Below are positions 17,801 to 25,512 of a stretch of 64,000 bases of DNA, one piece after another. Below the pieces are notes generated by a model. The model was not told where the DNA came from and did not search any database. It saw nothing but the letters and a program-made list of their open reading frames with translations. The position numbers were made by a program, and so were the translations under genes. The stretch's first letter is position 1; each line of letters starts with the position of its first letter. This stretch comes from Burkholderia sp. BCC0322 (GTDB lineage Bacteria > Pseudomonadota > Gammaproteobacteria > Burkholderiales > Burkholderiaceae), in the NCBI RefSeq assembly GCF_902833045.1, contig NZ_CADFDU010000006.1, positions 1-64,000 on the forward strand, in the 5' to 3' direction.

Positions 17801-19036
17801 GGTGCGGGCGGGCTGGTCGAGGCGCTGATCGCCGACGTGCGCGGCGAGACGCAGGTCGCGATGAAAACGGCCGACTTCAAGCTCGAGACGCTGCCCGCGC
17901 ACCTGTTCATGAACTTCAAGGTGATCGACGAGCATGGCCGCCAGCTCGCGATGGGGCGCAATCTCGCGCAGCTTCGCCAGGAGCTCGGCGCGCAGGCGCA
18001 GCAGCAGTTCCAGAAGATTGCGGCGGCGTCGACGATCGCGGCCGGCGGCGATGCCGATGACGGCCAGGCCATGGGCCAGGCGCCGGCGACGGCCGCCGCG
18101 ACCGGTACGGTCGCCCGCAACGCGAAGGCCGGCAAGGGCGCGGTGCCGCAGACGGCCGCTCCGGCGGAAGCCGGCGCGACGGCGCTGTACGAGAACCTGA
18201 CGACGTGGAATTTCGGCAAGCTGCCCGAGCTGCTGGAGATCCGCCGGCGCGGCCAGACGCTGTACGGCTACCCGGCGCTCGTCGATCGCGGCACGCATTG
18301 CGACGTCGAAGTGTTCGATTCGCCGGAGGAGGCCGCGCGCATCCACCGGGCCGGCCTGCGGCGGCTGTTCGCGCTGCAGTTGAAGGAGCCGATCAAGTTC
18401 CTCGAGAAGAACCTGCCGGGCCTGCGCGAGATGGCGATGCAGTACATGTCGCTCGGCACGCAAGACGAGCTGCGCGACCAGCTGATCGACACGGCGCTCG
18501 ACCGCGCGTGCCTGCAGGATCCGCTGCCCGACGACGACGCGAGCTTCCACGCGCGCCGCGACGAGGGCCGGAGCCGCCTGAACCTGCTCGCGCAGGAAAT
18601 CGCGCGGCTGGTCGGGCAGATCCTGGCCGAATACGCGGGGCTCGTGAAGAAGCTCGCGCAGGCGAAGCCGTTCGCGCAGGCGCATGCGGACCTGCAGCAG
18701 CAGCTCGCCGCGCTGGTCGGCAAGCGCTTCGTGATCGATACGCCCTACGCGCAACTGGCGCACTTCCCGCGCTACCTGAAGGGCATCGCGCTGCGGATCG
18801 ACAAGCTGAAGGCCGATCCGGCGCGCGACGCGAAGCAGTCGGCCGACCTGTTGCCGCTCGCCCAGCAGTACCAGCGCGCGGTGTCGCAGCGCGGCGGCGT
18901 CGCCGATTCCCGGCTCGCGGAATTCCGCTGGCTGCTTGAGGAACTGCGGATTTCGCTGTTCGCGCAGGAACTGCGCACGCCGATGCCTGTCTCTGTCAAG
19001 CGTCTGCACAAGGTCTGGGAGTCGATGCAGCGCTAG
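14828..19036 (+). CDS. hrpA: ATP-dependent RNA helicase HrpA
   Basis: 1402 residues, slightly longer than the E. coli protein (about 1300). DEAH-box motifs: GETGSGKTTQLPK (motif I, about residue 130), DEAHERS (motif II), TSATID (motif III) and QRAGRCGR (motif VI), followed by HA2/OB domains and the long HrpA-specific C-terminus. The first 95 or so residues are Pro/Ala/Arg-rich, low complexity and poorly conserved, so the exact start is less certain; ITYPESLPVSGKRDEI marks where conservation begins. HrpA proteins act on mRNA and on stalled or collided ribosomes in gamma-proteobacteria. Long open frames on the opposite strand are codon-bias shadows. Confidence 0.95.
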   Translation: MSNVPKSPAPTRAKAPSARHPDGAADARQQPGQPPRRPQQQHAGKPAQAPRGPRGDESRGEARRPAAKDASAASGERAPRRERPPRAVVTPNPVPPITYPESLPVSGKRDEIARAIAGHQVVIVCGETGSGKTTQLPKICLDLGRGLGAGGTGLIGHTQPRRLAASSTGRRIAEELGTPFGEVVGYKVRFTDNLAPGASVKLMTDGILLAETQTDPLLKAYDTLIIDEAHERSLNIDFLLGYLKEILPRRPDLKLIVTSATIDADRFARHFGTDERPAPVIEVSGRLYPVEMRYRPVAEDRPAVKNAEGTAGRDRVKTAREAERDLMDAIVDAVDELCREGPGDVLVFLPGEREIREAAEALRKHHPPHTEILPLFARLSAADQDKVFKASNARRIVLATNVAETSLTVPGIRYVVDTGLARVKRYSYRNKVEQLQVESISQAAANQRAGRCGRVADGVCIRLYEESDYQARARFTDPEILRSSLASVILRMKSLHLTAIESFPFLEPPPGRAIADGYQLLNELGAVDDDNALTPLGRELARLPLDPRVGRMILAARDQQSLREVLIIASALSVQDPRDRPIEAQEQADQAHRRFADERSEFLQWLKIWAWFEEAVAHKKSNRQLVDACRQNFLSHLRLREWRDVHSQLLTVVREHGWRLNEVEATYEQIHLALLTGLLGNLGLKADDDPHYLGARGIKFYLWPGSVLAKKAGRWVMAAELVETSRLYARCLAKIEPEWVEKIGAHLLKKSLSEPHWEKRPAQVSAYERATLYGLPIYHRRRVAFGKQDPSRARELFIRGALVEGEFDTKLAFFAHNRKLLADIEQLEHKSRRQDVLVDDELIYAFYDQAIPAGIHTGAAFERWYRDEVKRGGQPEDKLRLLYLSRDDLMRHEAAGVTTELFPKRATMAGVEMALTYHFEPGTPRDGVTLAVPLYALNQVDARRCEWLVPGMLKEKVQLLLKSLPQKLRRHCVPLPEYAAGFVERMGRERFGAGGLVEALIADVRGETQVAMKTADFKLETLPAHLFMNFKVIDEHGRQLAMGRNLAQLRQELGAQAQQQFQKIAAASTIAAGGDADDGQAMGQAPATAAATGTVARNAKAGKGAVPQTAAPAEAGATALYENLTTWNFGKLPELLEIRRRGQTLYGYPALVDRGTHCDVEVFDSPEEAARIHRAGLRRLFALQLKEPIKFLEKNLPGLREMAMQYMSLGTQDELRDQLIDTALDRACLQDPLPDDDASFHARRDEGRSRLNLLAQEIARLVGQILAEYAGLVKKLAQAKPFAQAHADLQQQLAALVGKRFVIDTPYAQLAHFPRYLKGIALRIDKLKADPARDAKQSADLLPLAQQYQRAVSQRGGVADSRLAEFRWLLEELRISLFAQELRTPMPVSVKRLHKVWESMQR

Positions 19037-19076
19037 CGCAACATCGATTGCCCGGGCCCGCACCGGCGGTCGGCCT

Positions 19077-19113
19077 CGGTCGGCCGCGCGGCGCCTGCCG
19101 CGCCGGCCGACCG
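19077..19113 (+). terminator. Long GC hairpin after hrpA
   Basis: CGGTCGGCCGCGCGGC (19077-19092) pairs with 19097-19113 with one bulged base. No T-tract follows, so termination may be Rho-assisted; it separates hrpA from the next transcription unit. Confidence 0.45.
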
Positions 19114-19157
19114 GGCCGTCGCGGCAGGCGTCGAAGTGGCGCAATGCCGGCTTAGGT

Positions 19158-19176
19158 CAACCGGCCGGGCCGGTTG
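19158..19176. promoter_or_regulatory. 19-bp palindrome upstream of beta-propeller gene
   Basis: CAACCGGCC at 19158-19166 and GGCCGGTTG at 19168-19176 are perfect inverted repeats around one G. A TACAAT -10 candidate follows at 19184-19189, 28 bases before the start codon, so the palindrome covers the promoter spacer and -35 zone, an operator-like position. Confidence 0.5.
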
Positions 19177-19216
19177 AACGTTTTACAATGACGGTTGTTC
19201 CACGACGTGAGTCTTC

Positions 19217-20206
19217 ATGCGCACTTTCCTTTCCCTCGGCCGCACGCTCGCGCTGGCCGCCGCCGTGCTGGCGCCCGCCGCCCACGCGAATAACGTGATC
19301 ATTCTCAATTCGGCCGAAGCGACGCTGTCCCTGATTGACCAGCAGACCCGCCAGGTCGTCGGCACGATGCCGACGGGCAAGGAACCGCACCACCTGATGG
19401 CGACGCCCGACAATTCGTCGCTGATCGTCGCGAATTCGGTCTCGAACAGCCTGATGTTCCTCGATCCTAAGACGGGCAAGCTGCAGCGCACCGTCGAAGG
19501 GATCGACGATCCTTACCAGCTCGGCTTCTCGCCCGATCGCAAGTGGTTCGCGGCGGCGGGCCTGCGCCTCGATCGCGTCGACATCTACGGCTACGACGGC
19601 CGCGACCTGAAGCTCGTGAAGCGCGTGCCGCTCGAGGTGATGCCGAGCCACCTCGCGTTCACGAAGGACAGCAAGACCTTGCTCGTATCGCTGCAGGTCT
19701 CCGGCGAGATCGCGGCGATCGACCTGCCGACGCAGACGGTCAAATGGAAGATGAAGGTCGGCAAGGTGCCGGCCGGCCTGTGGCTCACGCCTGACGACAA
19801 ATACCTGCTCGTCGGGATGACCGGCGCCGATTACGTCGCGGTGGTCGACTGGCGCAACCAGAAGGTCGTCAAGCAGATCTACACCGGCAAGGGCGCGCAC
19901 AACTTCCGCTCGCTCGCCGACGGCACGCACGTCGCGGTGACGAACCGGGTCGCGAACACGATCAGCATCATCGACGAGAACACGCTCACCAACGTCGGCG
20001 ACATCACCGGCCTGCTGCCGGGCCCGGACGACATGGAGCTGTCCGCCGACAAGAAGACGCTGTGGGTGACGTTCCGCTTCGCGAAGAAGGTCGGGATCAT
20101 CGACCTGGCGTCGCGCAAGCTGGTGCAGACGATCGCAGTCGGCCGCTCGCCGCACGGCATCTATTTCTACGACCGCGCGCCGTGGCGCGCCGCGAACGGC
20201 GCGTGA
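19217..20206 (+). CDS. Exported YVTN-family beta-propeller protein
   Basis: 329 residues with a Sec signal peptide (MRTFLSLGRTLALAAAVLAP, cleavage after AHA near residue 24). The mature part is a run of about seven YVTN-type beta-propeller repeats, each with a segment such as NVIILNSAEATLSLIDQQTR or YLLVGMTGADYVAVVDWRNQ, so it is predicted to be a periplasmic seven-bladed propeller. No catalytic residues can be assigned; related propellers act as binding or scaffold proteins. The gene for a membrane fatty acid hydroxylase starts 16 bases after its stop, so they form an operon and may act together (inference). Confidence 0.85.
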   Translation: MRTFLSLGRTLALAAAVLAPAAHANNVIILNSAEATLSLIDQQTRQVVGTMPTGKEPHHLMATPDNSSLIVANSVSNSLMFLDPKTGKLQRTVEGIDDPYQLGFSPDRKWFAAAGLRLDRVDIYGYDGRDLKLVKRVPLEVMPSHLAFTKDSKTLLVSLQVSGEIAAIDLPTQTVKWKMKVGKVPAGLWLTPDDKYLLVGMTGADYVAVVDWRNQKVVKQIYTGKGAHNFRSLADGTHVAVTNRVANTISIIDENTLTNVGDITGLLPGPDDMELSADKKTLWVTFRFAKKVGIIDLASRKLVQTIAVGRSPHGIYFYDRAPWRAANGA

Positions 20207-20222
20207 CGGGCGAGGGGGAAAG

Positions 20223-21197
20223 ATGCTGCACCTGATCGATGCATTCGTATCGGACATCCAGACCTGGCTGTACGTCGACGTCGTGCAGCCGCTCCTCTTC
20301 AAGTTCAACCTGATGGACTATGACGAGGACACCTACGACGCGCTGTACTGGGTGATCGTCGGCGCGTTGCAGATGGTCCTGATGTTCGTGCTGCTGCGCC
20401 CGCTCGAGGCGCTGCTGCCCGTCGAGCGCTGGACGAACCGCCGTGCCGTGCGGGTCGACGTGATCTACACGGCGATCGCGAAGCTCGGCATCTACTCGCT
20501 GTTCTTCTTCTTCGCGCTGCAACCGCTGTTCGACAACTTCCAGGCATGGTTGCGCCTGCACGGCGTTGCGAACCTCAACCTCGACTACCTGTGGCCGGGC
20601 GTGACCTCGAAGCCGATCATCACGTTCGCGATCTATCTCGTCGTGCTCGATTTCGCCGGCTACTGGTATCACCGCTGGCAGCACAAATTCGGCATCTGGT
20701 GGGAGCTGCACGCGGTGCATCACAGCCAGCGCCAGATGTCGCTGTGGTGCGACGACCGCAACCACGTGCTCGACGACGTGATCCAGTCGTGCTTCTTCGC
20801 GGCGATCGCGCTCGTGATCGGCGTGACGCCGTCGCAGTTCGTCGTGCTGACCGCGTTCACGAACTTCATGCAGAGCATTCAGCACACGAATGCGCGGCTG
20901 CCGTTCGGCTGGCTCGGCGAGCGCCTGTTCGTGAGCCCGATCTTCCACCGCCGCCACCACGCGGTCGGCTATGGCCACGAAGGCACGAAGTACGGCTGCA
21001 ACTTCGGCGTGCTGTTCCCGTGGTGGGACATGATGTTCGGCACCGCGTCGTGGAACCGCACGGTCGAGCCGACCGGCATCCGCGACCAGGTCGAAGGCGT
21101 GTCCTACGGCGAAGGCTTCTGGGCGCAGCACGGGCTCGCGTTCGTGCGGATCTTCCGGCGCCTGTTCCCCGCCAAGCGCGGCGCGGCATCGGCCTGA
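20223..21197 (+). CDS. Sterol desaturase / fatty acid hydroxylase family membrane protein
   Basis: 324 residues, an integral membrane di-iron oxygenase. The histidine clusters of the family are visible: YHRWQHK (about 150), LHAVHHSQRQM (about 160) and FHRRHHA (about 242), giving eight or more candidate iron ligands. Hydrophobic helices lie around residues 40-65, 80-105 and 130-150. Relatives hydroxylate or desaturate lipids, for example ornithine lipids and fatty acids. It starts at ATG 20223 behind AGGGGGAAAG and follows the propeller gene by 16 bases. The lipid substrate is unknown; hydroxylated ornithine lipids are known in Burkholderia, which is one possibility. Confidence 0.88.
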   Translation: MLHLIDAFVSDIQTWLYVDVVQPLLFKFNLMDYDEDTYDALYWVIVGALQMVLMFVLLRPLEALLPVERWTNRRAVRVDVIYTAIAKLGIYSLFFFFALQPLFDNFQAWLRLHGVANLNLDYLWPGVTSKPIITFAIYLVVLDFAGYWYHRWQHKFGIWWELHAVHHSQRQMSLWCDDRNHVLDDVIQSCFFAAIALVIGVTPSQFVVLTAFTNFMQSIQHTNARLPFGWLGERLFVSPIFHRRHHAVGYGHEGTKYGCNFGVLFPWWDMMFGTASWNRTVEPTGIRDQVEGVSYGEGFWAQHGLAFVRIFRRLFPAKRGAASA

Positions 21198-21308
21198 TCC
21201 GGCCATTTTCACGTTGAGCGGCTCTCCCACGCGGCCCGCATGTGCTTTGGCGCATGCGGGCCGCGTGGTTTATCCTTTCCCCGTTTTTCTCCGTCGATAC
21301 AGGCTGGC

Positions 21309-22136
21309 ATGAACGACTTGCTGCGTTCCTTGGTCCGGGCATTGGCGAGCGCACTGCATCCGCGCATGCTCTGGCTCACCCTGATGCCGTTTCTCGTCTC
21401 GGCCGTCCTGTGGGGCGTCGTGCTGTGGTTCTCGTGGCAGACGCTGCTGGATCTCGCACGCGGCGCGCTCGACGGCTTCGTGCTGACGGCCATGCTGTAC
21501 CGCGCGTTCGACGCGATCGGCATGTCGCAGCTGCACGCGGTCGTTGCACCGTTCGTGGTCGTGTCGCTCGCGATTCCGCTCATCGTGCTGACCGTGCTGC
21601 TGCTGATCGCGACGATTTCGATGCCGGTCGTGATCAAGCACCTGTCGAACCGGCAGTTCGCGGCGCTCGAGCCGAAGCGGGGCGGCACCTTTTTCGGCAG
21701 CGTGTTCAATTCGCTGTGGGCGGCGCTGGCCGGCGTCGTCGTGCTGGTCGTCGCGATCCCGCTGTGGCTGATCCCGCCGTTCTTCGCGCTGCTGCCGCCG
21801 GTGATCTGGGGCTGGCTCACTTACCGCGTGATGACCTACGACGCGCTCGCGCTGCACGCGAGCCGCGACGAGCGCCGGGCGCTCGTGCGGCAGCACCGCT
21901 GGCCGCTGATCGGCATCGGCGTCGCGACCGGGCTGCTCGGCACCGTGCCGACCTTCGTATGGGTATCGTCGGTCTGGATGATGGTGCTGTTCCCGTTCGT
22001 CGCGGCGGCCATGATCTGGGTTTACGCTTTCATCCTCGTCTTCTCGGCGCTGTGGTTCGGGCATTACTGCCTGCGCGCGCTGGAGGACCTGCGTGCGAGT
22101 TCGCGCGCCACCGCAATCGACATGGGGCAGGCATGA
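21309..22136 (+). CDS. EI24 domain membrane protein (CysZ-like fold)
   Basis: 275 residues from ATG 21309 (MNDLLRSLVRALAS), taken because upstream in-frame sequence is not conserved-looking. Four or more hydrophobic helices (for example LWLTLMPFLVSAVLWGVVLW, FVVVSLAIPLIVLTVLLLIA, WAALAGVVVLVVAIPLWLIP). Proteins of this fold include the CysZ sulfate channel, but the beta-proteobacterial branch is uncharacterised and substrate cannot be inferred. Its TGA overlaps the ATG of the next gene by four bases (ATGA), so the two are translationally coupled. Confidence 0.8.
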   Translation: MNDLLRSLVRALASALHPRMLWLTLMPFLVSAVLWGVVLWFSWQTLLDLARGALDGFVLTAMLYRAFDAIGMSQLHAVVAPFVVVSLAIPLIVLTVLLLIATISMPVVIKHLSNRQFAALEPKRGGTFFGSVFNSLWAALAGVVVLVVAIPLWLIPPFFALLPPVIWGWLTYRVMTYDALALHASRDERRALVRQHRWPLIGIGVATGLLGTVPTFVWVSSVWMMVLFPFVAAAMIWVYAFILVFSALWFGHYCLRALEDLRASSRATAIDMGQA

Positions 22137-22948
22137 GCATCGGCATCATCATCATCGGCGACGAAATCCTCTCGGGCCGCCGGCAGGACAAGCATCTGGC
22201 GAAGGTCATCGAGTTGCTCGGCGCGCGCGGCCTCACGCTCGACTGGGCCGAATACGTCGGCGACGATCCGGCGCGCATCACGGCGACCCTCGCACGCGCG
22301 ATCGCGTCGGGCGACATCGTGTTCTCGACGGGCGGCATCGGCGCGACGCCGGACGACCACACGCGCCAGTGCGCGGCCGCCGCGCTCGGCGTGCCGCTCG
22401 AGCTGCATCCGGAAGCGAAGGTGCTGATTTCGGAACGGATCCGCGAAACGCACACCGATCCGGCCACGCCGGTCGACTTCGATTCGCCGGAGAACCAGCA
22501 CCGCTTCAACATGGGGGTGTTCCCGGCGGGTGCGACGATCATCCCGAACGGCTACAACCGGATTCCCGGCTTCTCGGTCGGCGACCTGCACTTCGTGCCG
22601 GGCTTCCCGGTGATGGCGTGGCCGATGATCGAATGGGTGCTCGATACGAAGTACGCGCACCTGCATCACGCGACGCCGCACGCGGAGCGCTCGCTGTACG
22701 TGTTCGAACTGCCGGAATCGACGCTCACGCCGCTGATGGAGCGCATCGAACGCGATTTCCCGGGCGTGCGCGTGTTCAGCCTGCCGAGCGTCGGCGATGC
22801 GGAGCGCGGCGGGATCTATGCGCGCCGTCACATCGATCTCGGCGTGAAGGGCGAGCCGGAAGCGGTCGCGGCTGCCTACGTGAAGCTGCGTGAAGGCGTG
22901 CACCTGCTCGGCGGCGACGTCGTCGAACCCGATACGCCGCGCGCCTGA
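22133..22948 (+). CDS. CinA N-terminal-like / molybdopterin-binding domain protein
   Basis: 271 residues with the MoaB/MogA-like fold at the N-terminus (SIGIIIIGDEILSGRRQDKH, and VFSTGGIGATPDDHTRQ, the phosphate-binding GGxGxTPDD loop). It corresponds to the COG1058 domain of competence/damage-inducible protein A but lacks the C-terminal nicotinamide mononucleotide deamidase domain (PncC). COG1058 domains in other bacteria can hydrolyse ADP-ribose-type pyrophosphates; whether this one does is inference. ATG overlaps the stop of the EI24 gene. Confidence 0.88.
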   Translation: MSIGIIIIGDEILSGRRQDKHLAKVIELLGARGLTLDWAEYVGDDPARITATLARAIASGDIVFSTGGIGATPDDHTRQCAAAALGVPLELHPEAKVLISERIRETHTDPATPVDFDSPENQHRFNMGVFPAGATIIPNGYNRIPGFSVGDLHFVPGFPVMAWPMIEWVLDTKYAHLHHATPHAERSLYVFELPESTLTPLMERIERDFPGVRVFSLPSVGDAERGGIYARRHIDLGVKGEPEAVAAAYVKLREGVHLLGGDVVEPDTPRA

Positions 22949-22977
22949 GCGCCTCCTCAATCAGCCGTACAAAAGCC

Positions 22978-23000
22978 ACGGGCCGCGCAACGCGGCCCGT
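22978..23000. terminator. Hairpin between convergent genes
   Basis: Perfect 10-bp stem ACGGGCCGCG (22978-22987) with CGCGGCCCGT (22991-23000), loop CAA. No strong T-tract; it lies between the convergent cinA-like and rhodanese genes and probably serves both. Confidence 0.55.
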
Positions 23001-23063
23001 CATCGGCATGTCATCGCCCGGCTCGACGATGGGGTTGTCGTCACCGGCGGGAGCGGCGTGCCG

Positions 23064-23528
23064 TCAGGCGCCGATCCACGGCAGTTTCCGGAAGCACCAG
23101 CCGTCGACCGTCTTGCGGTGGCCTTCGGCGTCCTTTGCGCCCTCGAAGCCTTCGAGCAGATCGAACGCCTTCGTGAAGCCGGCTTGCGCGGAGGCGATCG
23201 CGGCGAGCTTCGAGCGCGCGGCACTGCGGCACAGGAACAGGATGGGCGTATCGGTCGGGAGGGCCGCCTTCAGTTCGTTGACGAATTCGGCGTTCGGCAC
23301 GCCGCCCGGGTAGCGCGTCCATTCGAGGTGCAGGTACTGACCGTCGCCGACGAGCGGGCGGCCGATCCAGTCGAGTTCGGCGCGGGTGCGCACGTCGACG
23401 AGGCGCGCCGACGGATCGAGCTGCAGCAGTTCGAAGGCCTCGGCCGGCAGCAGCGCCCCGGCGTAGTTGAGCGCGGCTTGTGCGCGGCGTTCGTCGGCCT
23501 TCGCGTAAAGCTGGTCGAGCGTACTCAT
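23064..23528 (-). CDS. Rhodanese-like domain protein
   Basis: 154 residues from ATG 23528 (MSTLDQLYAKADER), behind AAGGAG. One rhodanese domain (about 40-140): ARLVDVRTRAEL is the first signature and PILFLCRSAARSKLAA holds the active-site Cys in a six-residue loop (CRSAAR). Small single-domain sulfurtransferases move sulfane sulfur to an acceptor; the donor and acceptor here are unknown. It is divergent from glnA across a 404-base control region. Confidence 0.9.
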   Translation of the reverse strand: MSTLDQLYAKADERRAQAALNYAGALLPAEAFELLQLDPSARLVDVRTRAELDWIGRPLVGDGQYLHLEWTRYPGGVPNAEFVNELKAALPTDTPILFLCRSAARSKLAAIASAQAGFTKAFDLLEGFEGAKDAEGHRKTVDGWCFRKLPWIGA

Positions 23529-23620
23529 GGCAAGGAGTCTCCTATCGGTCAAACGAACATTCTAGCGCGGCGTCGCGGCACGGATGTCCGTGGCGGTACG
23601 GTGCGCGCGCCTCACACGCG

Positions 23621-23637
23621 TTCACCAAAAAAGTGCA
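23621..23637 (+). promoter_or_regulatory. Candidate NtrC-binding site 1
   Basis: TTCACCAAAAAAGTGCA matches the TGCACCA-N3-TGGTGCA consensus at most arm positions. It is about 170 bases upstream of the sigma-54 -24 element, a normal enhancer distance. Confidence 0.55.
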
Positions 23638-23690
23638 GAATGGCGCGCATGCACCAGAATGATTCGGCGGGCGCGGCGTGCTGCAACGAT

Positions 23691-23707
23691 TGCACCATTG
23701 CGGTGCT
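23691..23707 (+). promoter_or_regulatory. Candidate NtrC-binding site 2 (strong)
   Basis: TGCACCATTGCGGTGCT has the same length and arms as enteric NtrC sites (TGCACCA...GGTGCT). It is 99 bases upstream of the sigma-54 -24 element, on the same strand as glnA. Confidence 0.75.
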
Positions 23708-23805
23708 TTCGGTTGGCAGGCGGGGCGAAGCCGAGCCCCGGAATTGCGCAGCCCAGCCCCGTCGCGACGAGCGCCGGCGCGATTCGCGCCAATCTTGCGC
23801 ATAGG

Positions 23806-23821
23806 TGGCACGGAAGCTGCT
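23806..23821 (+). promoter_or_regulatory. Sigma-54 promoter of glnA
   Basis: TGGCACGGAAGCTGCT matches TGGCACG-N4-TTGCW: GG at 23807-23808 and GC at 23819-23820, separated by exactly ten bases. Start site predicted near 23832, about 100 bases before glnA. Confidence 0.85.
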
Positions 23822-23932
23822 TTATAGGATTCGGTCGAATCGGGGCGCGCTGCGCCAAAGCAAGATCCCGATCAGCTCGATAAACGAGGCGGTTCCCAGT
23901 CCGCCGGAATTGTTCAATCAGGAGAAGAGGTT

Positions 23933-25348
23933 ATGAGTAAAACCGTCGCCGACGTCATGCAGCTCGTGAAGGACGAGGACGTCAAGTTTGTCGATTTCCG
24001 CTTCACGGATACGCGCGGCAAGGAACAGCACGTGTCGGTGCCGGTTTCGGCGTTTGACGAAGACAAGTTCGAAAGCGGCCATGCATTCGACGGCTCGTCG
24101 ATCGCGGGCTGGAAGGGCATCGAGGCGTCGGACATGCTGCTCATGCCGGATCCGAACGCCGCATTCGTCGACCCGTTCTATGAAGAGTCGACCCTGGTCC
24201 TGACCTGCGACGTGGTCGAGCCGGCCGACGGCAAGGGCTACGAGCGCGATCCGCGTTCGCTCGCGAAGCGCGGCGAAGCGTACCTGAAGAGCACGGGCAT
24301 CGGCGATACGGCCTACTTCGGTCCGGAACCGGAATTCTTCATTTTCGACTCGGTCCAGTGGAACACGGACATGTCGGGCTGCTTCGTGAAGATCAACTCG
24401 GAAGAAGCACCGTGGTCGGCAGGCAAGGAATTCGAAGGCGGCAACACGGGCCACCGTCCGGGCACGAAGGGCGGCTACTTCCCGGTCGCGCCGGTCGACA
24501 CGTTCCAGGACATCCGTTCGGAAATGTGCCTGCTGCTCGAACAGCTCGGCATCCCGGTCGAAGTGCACCACCACGAAGTGGCGGGCCAGGGCCAGAACGA
24601 AATCGGCACGAAGTTCTCGACGCTCGTGCAGCGCGCCGACTGGACGCAATGGTCGAAGTACATCATCCATAACGTTGCGCACTCGTACGGCAAGACGGCG
24701 ACCTTCATGCCGAAGCCGGTCGTCGGCGACAACGGTTCGGGCATGCACGTTCACCAGTCGATCTGGAAGGACGGCCAGAACCTGTTCGCGGGCAACGGCT
24801 ACGCCGGCCTGTCGGAACTGGCGCTGTTCTACATCGGCGGCATCATCAAGCACGCCCGTGCACTGAACGCGATCACGAACCCGACGACGAACTCGTACAA
24901 GCGTCTGGTCCCGCACTTCGAAGCACCGGTCAAGCTCGCTTACTCGGCGCGCAACCGTTCGGCATCGATCCGCATTCCGCACGTGTCGAACCCGAAGGGC
25001 CGCCGCATCGAAACGCGCTTCCCGGATCCGATGGCGAACCCGTACCTGTGCTTCACGGCGCTGATGATGGCCGGCCTCGACGGGATCCAGAACAAGATCC
25101 ACCCGGGCGAAGCAGCGGACAAGAACCTGTACGACCTGCCGCCGGAAGAAGATGCAAAGATCCCGACCGTGTGCGCGGGCCTCGACCAGGCGCTCGAAGC
25201 ACTCGACAAGGATCGCGAGTTCCTGACGCGCGGCGGCGTGTTCACGGACGGCATGCTGGACGCGTACCTTGCGCTGAAGGAGCAGGAGCTGGCGAAGTTC
25301 CGCATGACGACGCACCCGATCGAGTTCGAGATGTACTACTCGCTCTAA
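23933..25348 (+). CDS. glnA: Glutamine synthetase type I
   Basis: 471 residues, the usual GSI-beta length; dodecameric cytoplasmic enzyme making glutamine from glutamate, ammonia and ATP. Seen: [17 protein letters not shown] in the N-terminal beta-grasp part, the metal-binding [12 protein letters not shown], the [19 protein letters not shown] active-site segment, the [19 protein letters not shown] loop, and NLYDLPPEE with the adenylylation tyrosine at residue 400. Hence regulation by GlnE adenylylation is expected. Transcription is predicted from a sigma-54 promoter with NtrC sites upstream, and ntrB-ntrC follow, the standard nitrogen-assimilation locus. Confidence 0.98.
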   Translation: MSKTVADVMQLVKDEDVKFVDFRFTDTRGKEQHVSVPVSAFDEDKFESGHAFDGSSIAGWKGIEASDMLLMPDPNAAFVDPFYEESTLVLTCDVVEPADGKGYERDPRSLAKRGEAYLKSTGIGDTAYFGPEPEFFIFDSVQWNTDMSGCFVKINSEEAPWSAGKEFEGGNTGHRPGTKGGYFPVAPVDTFQDIRSEMCLLLEQLGIPVEVHHHEVAGQGQNEIGTKFSTLVQRADWTQWSKYIIHNVAHSYGKTATFMPKPVVGDNGSGMHVHQSIWKDGQNLFAGNGYAGLSELALFYIGGIIKHARALNAITNPTTNSYKRLVPHFEAPVKLAYSARNRSASIRIPHVSNPKGRRIETRFPDPMANPYLCFTALMMAGLDGIQNKIHPGEAADKNLYDLPPEEDAKIPTVCAGLDQALEALDKDREFLTRGGVFTDGMLDAYLALKEQELAKFRMTTHPIEFEMYYSL

Positions 25349-25435
25349 TCGGCGATGGATGGCGCTTCGATTCAGCGCCGTCATGCCGGTTCGTTCCCGT
25401 CGTGCGGCCTGCGGCGGGAACGGCGGAGTCTGAAA

Positions 25436-25462
25436 GGGGCGGCGTCCAGCCGTCCCTTTTTT
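25436..25462 (+). terminator. Intrinsic terminator between glnA and ntrB
   Basis: Stem GGGGCGGC (25436-25443) with GCCGTCCC (25449-25456), one G-T pair, then six T (25457-25462). A second hairpin (GTTCCCG/CGGGAAC) precedes it. This should give partial or full termination after glnA. Confidence 0.8.
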
Positions 25463-25512
25463 GTTCCGGTGATTTTCCTTTTCTGGCCCGTAGAGGCGCG
25501 ACAAGCACGCAG

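Larger units (their letters stand above)
23529..23932. other. Control region between rhodanese gene and glnA
   Basis: 404 bases without a convincing gene. It carries the glnA sigma-54 promoter and two good NtrC-type palindromes plus one weak half-site (TGCACCA at 23650-23656), listed separately. A leader of about 100 bases lies between the predicted start site and the glnA ATG. Confidence 0.8.

Noticed and set aside
14813-19144. A 1443-codon open frame antisense to hrpA
   Set aside because: High third-position GC removes stops from the opposite strand; the translation is Arg/Leu/Gln/Ala-rich without any domain, while the sense strand is a clear HrpA.
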